Below are positions 18,101-25,635 of a stretch of DNA of 64,000 nucleotides, piece after piece; position 1 is the first letter of the stretch; each line of letters opens with the position of its first letter. Source of the stretch: Acidobacteriota bacterium (GTDB lineage Bacteria; Acidobacteriota; Blastocatellia; UBA7656); NCBI GenBank assembly GCA_016201275.1, contig JACQDB010000110.1:1-64000 (forward strand), written 5' to 3'. The notes below the pieces were generated by a model. It was not told the DNA's origin and made no database searches. It was given only the letters and a program-made list of their open reading frames with translations. The position numbers were made by a program, and so were the translations under genes.

Positions 18101-18520
18101 ATGCCGATGGAGTTAAAAGGTAGAGAGTTGACAGAGCAAATCATCAAGGCTTTTTACACGGTTTATAACAAACTCGGTCATGGTTTTCTTGAGAGAGTCT
18201 ATGAAAAATCTTTGATTATAGAGCTTCATAAAATGGGCTTGCAGGCTTTGCGTCAACAGCGAATCGAAGTCTATTACGACAGTGAAATGGTGGGTTACTA
18301 TTTTGCCGACATCATCGTGAACAATCAGGTCATCGTTGAAATAAAAGCGGCGGCGGCGCTGCATCCGGCTCACGAAGCCCAGCTACAAAATTATTTGAGA
18401 GGCACGGGCATTGAAATCGGTATGCTGTTTAACTTTGGCGAGAAGCCTCAATTCAGTCGCAAGTATTTTTCCAATCAGAAGAAAAATCCGCCTAATCCGC
18501 CCAATCCGCGTTCTATCTGA
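18101..18520 (+). CDS. GxxExxY family PDDEXK-fold protein
   Basis: The 139-residue protein carries the family signature in GHGFLERVYEKSL (Gly-x-x-Glu-x-x-Tyr), then FADIIVNN and VIVEIKAAAAL, which give the Asp ... Glu-x-Lys nuclease motif, and QLQNYLRGTGIEIGMLFNFG. The fold is that of PD-(D/E)XK nucleases; the cellular role of the family is unknown. The ATG at 18101 is chosen because TAAAGGAG lies 8 bases before it, while the ATG at 18095 would be too close. The last residues (NPPNPPNPRSI) and the stop codon are encoded by the right inverted-repeat arm, so gene and repeats form one unit. Confidence 0.9.
   Translation: MPMELKGRELTEQIIKAFYTVYNKLGHGFLERVYEKSLIIELHKMGLQALRQQRIEVYYDSEMVGYYFADIIVNNQVIVEIKAAAALHPAHEAQLQNYLRGTGIEIGMLFNFGEKPQFSRKYFSNQKKNPPNPPNPRSI
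18481..18519 (-). repeat. Right inverted-repeat arm of GxxExxY cassette
   Basis: Its reverse complement begins CAGATAGAACGCGGATTGGG and continues GCGGATTAGGCGGATTTTTC, matching the left arm at 18036-18083 minus one 9-base word. It encodes the C-terminus of the GxxExxY protein and contributes two bases of its TGA stop codon. No clear target duplication is visible outside the arms. Confidence 0.9.
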
Positions 18521-18570
18521 AATTCAACTGTGAAATAATCCTTTCAGCGCACATAATCGAAAACCAGCTT

Positions 18571-19176
18571 ATGAATTATTTAGCTCATCTCTACCTGGCA
18601 GAAGATAGCCCGCATTCGGTTATCGGCAATCTTCTAGGCGATTTCGTCAAAGGCTCTATCAGTGATAGCTACCCCAGCGAAATTCGCCAAGGCATAGAGC
18701 TGCACAGAAAGGTTGATCGCTTCACCGATGCTCACGTCGTGGTGCGCTCAAGCTTGAAACTCATCAGCCCTGCGCGACGCAGATTTGCCGGAGTTATCGT
18801 TGATATGTTTTACGACCATCTGTTGGCGAAAAATTGGGAGAGCTATTCGACAACGCCGCTGCGACTATTTTCGCAGAAGGTCTATGGCGTATTGACGGAA
18901 CATCACAACTTGTTGCCGCAGCGTTTGCAGCAGATGCTGCCCTACATTATCAAAGAAGACTGGCTGACTTCTTACAGAGAAATCAACACCATTGACCAAG
19001 CTCTAAATCGCATATCAAATCGCCTAGCCAAAAGATTCCAACGGGAGAATGCTTTGTTGAATGCCGCTAAAGAATTGGAAGCCAATTATCAACAACTCGA
19101 AAGCCATTTTCATAGCTTCTTCCCTGACTTGATTGACTACGTGAAAAGGCAAGGCGAGATAGTTGGCACAGACTAA
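18571..19176 (+). CDS. Acyl carrier protein phosphodiesterase AcpH-like protein
   Basis: The 201-residue protein matches the AcpH family (DUF479): NYLAHLYLAEDSPHSVIGNL, GDFVKGS, GIELHRKVDRFTDAH, DMFYDHLLAKNWESY. The His/Asp-rich motifs belong to an HD-like metal site. AcpH removes 4-phosphopantetheine from holo-ACP in E. coli; many homologues are annotated only by similarity. It ends 24 bases before the argininosuccinate lyase gene and is likely cotranscribed with it, though no functional link is obvious. Confidence 0.88.
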   Translation: MNYLAHLYLAEDSPHSVIGNLLGDFVKGSISDSYPSEIRQGIELHRKVDRFTDAHVVVRSSLKLISPARRRFAGVIVDMFYDHLLAKNWESYSTTPLRLFSQKVYGVLTEHHNLLPQRLQQMLPYIIKEDWLTSYREINTIDQALNRISNRLAKRFQRENALLNAAKELEANYQQLESHFHSFFPDLIDYVKRQGEIVGTD

Positions 19177-19200
19177 AACAGAACGGAGAAATGAAAACCC

Positions 19201-20601
19201 ATGAAACTTTGGGGCGGTAGATTTACAGGTGAAGCGGATGCCGAATTCGCTAGATTCAACGCATCGTTTGCCTTCGACAGACGCTTGCTTGCGGCAGACA
19301 TCGAAGGCAGTATCGCACAAGCCGAAGCCTTAATAAATGTCGGCATTTTAAGCGCCGACGAAGCCCATAAAATTATCGCAGCCTTGCAAGAAATTCTGCG
19401 CCGCGCTCGTGAAGACCAAGCTTATTTAGACAGCCGCGAGTCGGAAGATGTTCACAGTTTTGTCGAAGCCGAGTTGGTCGCTTTGACTGGCGACGTGGGC
19501 TACAAACTGCACACAGGGCGCAGTCGCAACGATCAAGTGGCTACCGATTTACGCCTATTTTTACGCGCTGAAATTGATCGCACACTGCCCTTGATAATCG
19601 CTATGCAAGGCGCTCTGGTGGCACTCGCTGAGGCCAATTTTGATTGCATACTGCCCGGCTATACTCATCTGCAACGAGCGCAGCCGATTTTATTGGCGCA
19701 TTATCTGTTGGCCTATTTTGAAATGATGAAACGCGATGCGATGCGGCTCGCGGAAATTCGTCGGCGGGTCAATCAACTGCCGCTCGGCGCGGGGGCGTTG
19801 GCGGGAACCGGCTTTGCCATTGACCGCCAGTTGATCGCCGAACGCTTGGGCTTTGCAGGTCTTGCGGAAAACAGCCTCGATGCCGTCAGCGACCGCGATT
19901 TTGTGATCGAATTCATTGGCGCAGCGGCCATCATTATGGTGCATTTGAGTCGTCTGGCTGAAGACCTGATTTTGTATGCGACGACGGAATTTGCCTTCAT
20001 CGAATTGTCCGACGCGGTTTCTACTGGGTCGTCGTTGATGCCGCAGAAAAAAAATCCTGATTCGCTGGAATTGATTCGCGGCAAAGCCGGTCGCGTCTTC
20101 GGACATCACGCGGCCATGCTTGCGACGATGAAAGGTTTGCCGCTCGCCTACAACAAAGATATGCAGGAAGACAAAGAAGCGCTCTTTGATACGCTGGATA
20201 CCTTGCGCGGTTGTTTGCAGGTGATGACGACGGTGCTGGGCAACCTGCGAGTCAATGGCGAGCGCACCCGCGCTGCGGCCTCCGTAGGTTATTTGAACGC
20301 CACGGATTTAGCCGATTATCTGGTTCGCAAAGGCTTGGAATTTCGCCGCGCTCACGAAGTGGTCGGGCGTGTGGTACGTCAGGCGATTCAGCAAGGCAGG
20401 GCGCTTGAAGAGTTGCCGCTTGAAGATTATCAGCAATTTTCGCCTTTGTTTTCGGGCGATTTATTTGCAGCGTTGCAACTTGAAACATCGCTTGCCAACA
20501 AACCGGCGCTCGGCAGCACCGCGCCCGCCAGAGTGCGCGAGGCGTTAGCGAAAGCGAAAAGCGAATTGACGATGCCAACCAATCTGCCGGAAGAAGCCTG
20601 A
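19201..20601 (+). CDS. argH: Argininosuccinate lyase
   Basis: This 466-residue enzyme splits argininosuccinate into arginine and fumarate, the last step of arginine synthesis. The N-terminus KLWGGRF and the signature GSSLMPQKKNPD near residue 276 (with the mobile catalytic loop) are intact, as are HTGRSRNDQVATDLRLFLR and the YTHLQRAQPILLAHYLL segment. The length is normal for the family. The start ATG has GAACGGAGAAATG upstream. No other arg gene lies in the window. Confidence 0.97.
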   Translation: MKLWGGRFTGEADAEFARFNASFAFDRRLLAADIEGSIAQAEALINVGILSADEAHKIIAALQEILRRAREDQAYLDSRESEDVHSFVEAELVALTGDVGYKLHTGRSRNDQVATDLRLFLRAEIDRTLPLIIAMQGALVALAEANFDCILPGYTHLQRAQPILLAHYLLAYFEMMKRDAMRLAEIRRRVNQLPLGAGALAGTGFAIDRQLIAERLGFAGLAENSLDAVSDRDFVIEFIGAAAIIMVHLSRLAEDLILYATTEFAFIELSDAVSTGSSLMPQKKNPDSLELIRGKAGRVFGHHAAMLATMKGLPLAYNKDMQEDKEALFDTLDTLRGCLQVMTTVLGNLRVNGERTRAAASVGYLNATDLADYLVRKGLEFRRAHEVVGRVVRQAIQQGRALEELPLEDYQQFSPLFSGDLFAALQLETSLANKPALGSTAPARVREALAKAKSELTMPTNLPEEA

Positions 20602-20632
20602 GCGAATGAGGGTCGAGCGCGGGAACCATTCC

Positions 20633-20759
20633 TAGAGCGGTTTGGGTTTGAGATTACGGAAACCTCAAACCCGTTGAGCGGCGGTCGAAGACCTTCGCAC
20701 GGTCGAAGACCGCTGCTCAACGATAGCGCGTTCCGTACACACATATGCAAACCGCTCTA
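20633..20759 (-). mobile_element. Family B MITE-like element, copy 2
   Basis: This 127 bp element with TA at both edges and CTCTA/TAGAG ends is the reverse complement of 500-626 with scattered differences. It sits 31 bases after the argH stop codon, between convergent genes. It contains no ORF of its own. Confidence 0.75.
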
Positions 20760-20795
20760 GCAGAATCTGTTTCTTGAAAGAGCAGAAGCGAGGTT

Positions 20796-20867
20796 TGGAG
20801 TGCCGCCTTCCGGCGGCAGGTTTCGCAGTCGCAAACTTTTGCCGGAAGGCAGCACTCCAACTTCTTG
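20796..20867. repeat. Hairpin between convergent genes
   Basis: Arms TTGGAGTGCCGCCTTCCGGC and GCCGGAAGGCAGCACTCCAA form a nearly perfect stem around about 30 bases. It lies just after argH and the family B element and just before the end of the convergent metalloprotease gene. It could work as a two-way transcription barrier, but there is no T run. Confidence 0.6.
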
Positions 20868-20876
20868 AGGCGAAGA

Positions 20877-23181
20877 TTAATTCGTCAGGATATTGAGATT
20901 GGAAAAGACGCCGTTGATGCGTACACGTATGCGGTTGGCTCCGCTGCGTAAACCGAAGTCCGATGCCGTGCCGCCGACTTTGGCTTTGGCTTCGCTCTTG
21001 ACCTTGACGCGCAGCGGCGGCGTGACGATCACGCCGTTTACTTCCAGGTCAGCCGGTGCGCTCAAGCCTGTGGTCTTCAAAATCATCACGCCGCCCGGAT
21101 CGAAAGTGGCGCTGCGTAAATTGATGCCGCCACTATCGGCCATGCTGAAATCAGCATTGACGGCAGCGCTTTGATGCCCCAACGCATCAATCAACATCAC
21201 GGCGGCTCGGGTTCCCGCCAAGGTCGAGGCATCTCGCAAGCCGTTTACCGTAAATTGGAAATTGACGCTGGCGGTCGTGCCTACGGTGATAGAGAACTGC
21301 GCGGTTTGCGCCAGCGTCGCGCCGTTGGCGTCTAAAATTTTCACCATCGCCTGGGTGATGTCGCCTTCGCCATCGCTGGCCGACCCTCTGAGCGTCAAGG
21401 TGTCGCCATCGAGTCTGGCCGTGACGGAGTTGACGACCGGCGTGCTCTCCGCAGGGGTGCCGCCGGTTACCGTAGCGGTGATCGTGAAATTCGAGGCACC
21501 GGGGCCACAATTGCCTATGGCTATGAAATAGGTTCCGGCTTGCAAAGGTTTGGTGCTGGCCGTAGTGATGGTGATGGATTCGATTCCGGTGTCGCCTTCA
21601 GAAGAGAAATCGGAAGCGACAACGCCGCCGCTGAGCGAGACGCGCTGGCTGGAACGCACGAACAAATCCACATCTTGAGAACCGTTCAAATCAATCTTCA
21701 ATTGTGTGGCTCCGGCAGGGACGGCAATCGAGTATTGCAAGCTGCCCAATACGCAACTGCTCGGGTTGGGAGCGCTGAGGCTGCCGGTTTGCGCGGTGCC
21801 GGAAGTCAGCGCTGTGGTATCGCCGGTCGAAGGCGGCGCGGCGGTCAAGGCGTGGCCAAACAATTCCAGCGCATCGCGGTCATTTTGGGTGATGGTGAGA
21901 CGTTGGCCGTCACGCGCCGAAGGGTCCATCAAGCCGATATAATTTCCGGTCGTGGCGTCATCTTTCCAGTGACTGGCTTGGTCGCCATCGCCGCCCGTGC
22001 CATCGGGTCTGCCGGTGGCGAGGGGAATTTCCGTAGTGCCATTGAAAAAGATTTGATTGCCGCCCGAAGAGATCACTCTTTGCATTGTGCCAAAGGTGTT
22101 GGTGGTGACGCCGGGGCGGAAGCGGAACAAATCCCAAGTGGTAACGCCTACCGTCGCCGAGGGCAGCAGTTCCTTGACCCCAACCGCCGAAGAGAAGCCC
22201 AGCACATGACCGATTTCATGAAGGGCGACGCCTTCAAAGTCAACCTTGGCGGCATCAATGCCATCGCTGGGGTCAAAGTCATAATCGAAAGCCGAATTGA
22301 AGCCGATGGATGGCGGGTCACCGAGGTCGGTTTCGTTGGCTGGATCGGCATTGGCGCTGAGTAAACCGAGAGCGCGAAATACTGATGCCGGACCATCTAC
22401 TTCCGTGGTGTTGCCTATCGTCGTCGGGACGCTGCCTTGTGGCAGGGCGTTGTAGAGCGCCGTTTCATTCGCGGTTCCGGCACTGCTCAACAAGCGCGAG
22501 CGCACCGACGGATAAACCGTTGGGCCTTCCACCTCTTGAGAATCGGTGGCTCCCAAAACATCCTTGTCATAAGCCTTGCCAAATCGTGTAGTGCCGAAAT
22601 CCACATCAATAATAAGAGTGATGGGGCTTTTGATAATGGCTTGCCAAGTGGCGGCAGCGCGTGTGAATGCCGCTTTCGCTGGTTGATTGGCTTCCAACTG
22701 CGCGGTGCCGCGCAAGGTGATGGTCAATCCATCCGCGCCCTGGGTTTGAATCTGCGCTGTGGGATTGATGACGTGCAGCGGCAAATTGGCATCGCGTTGT
22801 TTGAATGCCAAGGTTTCGTCAAGCGTCGCATCGTGGCAAACGGTCTGGCCGGCCTCTTTGCGTAAGACGAAGAAGCCGCCTTGATGCACGGCTTGCAAGT
22901 GATGCGCGTTGCTGTCCTCTGCATAGATTTTATGCGCGCCTTGCGCGGCGTGCGCGACGACGGGTTGAGGGCTTAACGGCGCGTACAATAAACTGACTGC
23001 CATAACCAGTATCAAAAATGCGAATCAAGAGTTGAAATCAGATATGAAGAATCAACAATTTACAGGCGGCGCAAAAGCAAAAGCATCAAAATCGTTTTTG
23101 TAAGCCTCTTGTTTTCAACACAGGCAATTTTCAACTCTTGATTCGCATCAAAAATGTTTTGCCAGTAAATGATGTTTTCAT
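20877..23181 (-). pseudogene. Matrixin-like secreted metalloprotease with PPC domain, signal peptide split by an insertion
   Basis: The body of the protein carries a zinc-protease motif (VALHEIGHVLGFSSAVG, near residue 268 counted from 23015), with NDRDALELFGHAL after it as in secreted matrixin-like enzymes. A pre-peptidase C-terminal domain follows (LKIDLNGSQDVDLFVRSS, AGTYFIAIGNCGPG), then Ig-like sequence. The true start is ATG at 23181 with GGAG upstream: it encodes MKTSFTGKTFL and then runs into a 127 bp element and a stop codon. Taking out the element (23020-23146) and one 9-base duplication joins MKTSFTGKTFL to ILVMAVSLLYAP in frame, a perfect signal peptide. As it stands only TTG at 23015 or ATG at 23003 remain, without a ribosome binding site and without the basic N-terminus. 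Confidence 0.88.
23020..23146. mobile_element. 127 bp MITE inside the metalloprotease signal peptide
   Basis: The element has 18 bp terminal inverted repeats (GCGAATCAAGAGTTGAAA) and is flanked by the 9 bp direct repeat ATCAAAAAT at 23011-23019 and 23147-23155. It has no coding capacity. Precise removal restores the host reading frame, which proves the borders. No second copy was found in the window. Confidence 0.92.
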
Positions 23182-23780
23182 ACAGGTGTCTCCAAAAAAT
23201 TTTTGCGGAAACTTTTTCATCAACGAACGAGCAAGCTTCCTGCGGATTGTTCTATGGGCAGACGGTTGTGACCAAATCCCCGAAGCGTCGGGCGGTGCGG
23301 CGTCAACCGTTGCCTGTATCACGATGTGAGAACGATGTTTTTCCGACCCGGGATAAAACATCGGCAAGAGAATGATGCGGTTTCTCTTGCGCTTTGTATG
23401 CGCTACCTCTTTCGCACTGTACGGGAGAGCGAACCGTTCAACATAGGTGAAACGAGGGAATCAACGCTAGCCGATTCCTTCCTGAACTTCCTTACGCTCA
23501 GGCATTAAATGCGAGGGCATGGTAGCAAAATTAGAAATCCCTGCAAAGAGAGTATGGAAAAACCAAACCTGGCGTCGCGGCAGGCGCTCGTTAAGCCGAC
23601 GGTAAGGCTAAACGAGTAAGGCTCGACCGGCGGTCAACTGCGCCCGTTCGCTCTGTAGCAGCGACCTGTCTATAGAAGGTAGCGAATCCCGAATTTTCTA
23701 GCTCCGTAGGAGCGACCCCGGCTAGTGATGCAATCAGGTGTCGCTCCTACAGAGCTAGAAAACTTCGCGTATTCCAGGTC

Positions 23781-23882
23781 TAGAGCGTGTCGCAGAATTC
23801 CAGCAATCTCCCATATCTTGTAGTTGGCTACACCATCACATACAATATCTGGACAAAACATCCATTTCTGCGACACGCTCTC
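23781..23882 (-). mobile_element. Family A MITE-like element, copy 2
   Basis: The ends read TAGAGCGTGTCGCAGAATTC and TTCTGCGACACGCTCT, the most symmetrical ends of the four copies. It is inverted relative to the other three. TA is present at the left edge, while the right edge reads TC. Confidence 0.75.
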
Positions 23883-24242
23883 GTTACACCGGCGATCAAA
23901 TTGTGCGTGGCTGCGAGCCTGGGGTGAGAAAAACAAGTAGCGCTGAAAAAAAAGTAAAGTGAAAGGCGTAGCGCTTGAACCTTGGCTTAAGGCCAGAGGC
24001 GCGACCTGTGATGGTGCGGTCATCGAGGAGCGCTCTACGGCGTTAAGTTCGACTTTGTCCAATTTCAGATTGGATAAGAGCATTCCAGGACTGCCGTTGC
24101 GGTTCGCGCTTGGAATGATTGAATCTCAGCTTTTTGAGGTGAGGTTCAATCATTCGAGGGGTTGAAAAAGCCAATGAAATCAGGCTGCTTTGCCGCTGAA
24201 AGATCTAGCAACAGAGAGCCGAGGCGGTTAGGGAATTCGTCT

Positions 24243-24543
24243 GAATCCCCCCAACGGCAGTTGGGGGATGGTTAAAGCCCAACCTACCAGAGCAGACAAG
24301 TAAAGCTTTTTGCAATCCCCCCAACGGTAGTTGAGGGATGGTTAAAGTTCAGCCTTGAGCATCGGGCAAGGTTGGACTTTAACCATCCCCCCGATTGCCA
24401 TCGGGGGGATTCGTTTCTCGTTGGCAGCGTTGCGTAGGTTGGACTTTAAGTATCCCCCGATTGCCATCGGGGGGATTGGTTGAAGTTGCGTTGTGTTGCG
24501 TAGGTTGGATTTTAAGCATCCCCGACTGCTGTCGGGGGGATTA
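24243..24543. repeat. Cluster of five REP-like palindromes
   Basis: Units near 24243, 24313, 24370, 24436 and 24500 share AGGTTGGACTTTAACCATCC on one side of a C-rich/G-rich hairpin with a short AxTGCCxT loop. The first two are in one orientation and the last three in the other, as in paired REP/BIME clusters. Spacing is 57 to 70 bases and the sequence between units is not conserved. Confidence 0.75.
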
Positions 24544-24800
24544 ACAAGACTGGTTCGCCTCTGAAAATGTACCAAGTCGGGCTAAGTACAGGGCGCGACA
24601 ACTTCACCGCTCGTTAGAAAATACTGGTTTGCTGCAAAAAGCCTATGTTTATTGGCTCATTTGAGAAATCATGGCGTTGCTAACTAGCGGCCTATCTACT
24701 GTGACTTGTACTAAGATGGCGAGAACCTTTGGCGATGCCACGTTCGTGATAGCGGCATCGGGTGCAGCCATAGGCAAGTTTCGCATAGGCAGTTCACCAT

Positions 24801-25187
24801 TCAGCCAATGACCGCCTCTTTTTTACTGAGCGCTCGTCGGACGGTGCGTAAGAGGTCTGCGGTAGAAAACGGTTTAGCCATGATGTAGTCGGCTCCGAGC
24901 GATTTGGCGATACGCAGATAAATGCCCGGTTGCAGCGTAGGCGCGCCCGAAATCGCAATAATGGGGATGGCGGGTTGATTGGTGCGAACCTCTTCGATCA
25001 ACATATTGCCGGGTTTTTCTGGCATGGAAAGATCGGTGATGAGCAGGTCGGGGACGCCTAGCTCTAAGAGGCTGGTCGCCTCTTTGCCATTGCGCGCTAC
25101 GCGCACCTCATACCCGGCGTATTCCAATATCCCTTTGATCAGGTTGCGGACGACTTCTTCATCGTCCACCACAAGAATGTCTTGCAT
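24801..25187 (-). CDS. Single-domain response regulator (CheY-like)
   Basis: The 128-residue protein is a bare receiver domain: ILVVDDEEVVRN with the acidic pair, phospho-acceptor Asp in LLITDLSMPEKPG, Ser in AIISGAP-like text (IIAISGAPTL) and Lys in IMAKPFSTADLL. It has no output domain, so it must act by protein contact, perhaps with one of the hybrid kinases. The ATG at 25187 is preferred because GGAGGG precedes it; an upstream start at 25202 has none. Confidence 0.93.
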   Translation of the reverse strand: MQDILVVDDEEVVRNLIKGILEYAGYEVRVARNGKEATSLLELGVPDLLITDLSMPEKPGNMLIEEVRTNQPAIPIIAISGAPTLQPGIYLRIAKSLGADYIMAKPFSTADLLRTVRRALSKKEAVIG

Positions 25188-25202
25188 GGTTGCCCTCCGC
25201 AC

Positions 25203-25635
25203 GGCCTAAAACTGACGCTGGATAATCCTGACGAAGGCCTCTTCGCAGTAAAATTTTCTGGAGTGATCCTGATCCTGCCCCACATCATAGCACGGTCAAA
25301 GAACCTGGCAAGATAAAAAAAATCGCAACCGATAATCGGCGGCGCGTGTTACCAGACCCTTGAAGGCGCTCGTTAAAGCTTTTCTGATGGCCCCTGAAAC
25401 CGACAGCGGCAGGGCAGGGAATGGCGCAGCGGCCAAGCACATCAATCAACCTGCCAACGCCTTCTTACTCTGCGGCGGCAATAGAGCCTGGCGCGATTCG
25501 ACCTCAACTTTGGCGCGTTGAAACCGGCAAGGCGCTGCCCCTTTGTCGAAGCTTTTGCGTGTTGACTCTTTAGCCTCTACAATTCTGGAACAGCAGTGGA
25601 ACGCAGCCGAACGTCCAGCGCCTAGGGAGGGCAAT
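25203..25635. other. Divergent intergenic region
   Basis: About 430 bases lie between divergent genes and should contain two promoters. No repeat, RNA or regulatory motif was recognised. Confidence 0.4.

Larger units (their letters stand above)
23182..24800. other. 1.6 kb gene-free region with several repeat types
   Basis: No convincing gene is present. Positions 23683-23775 carry an inverted repeat (core CTAGCTCCGTAGGAGCGAC and its near complement). A family A element follows at 23781-23882, and a cluster of five short palindromes at 24243-24543. Positions 23330-23660 look unlike either neighbour and hold no recognisable RNA or ORF; they may be a remnant of a lost gene or element. Confidence 0.6.

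Noticed and set aside
23326-23508. 60-codon ORF in the repeat-rich gap, considered as part of an intron or RT remnant
   Set aside because: No domain V-like structure, no RT motif and no ribosome binding site could be supported.
24243-24543. Possible CRISPR array
   Set aside because: Units are palindromes in two orientations, differ in sequence and have uneven spacing without spacer-like uniformity; no cas gene is near.
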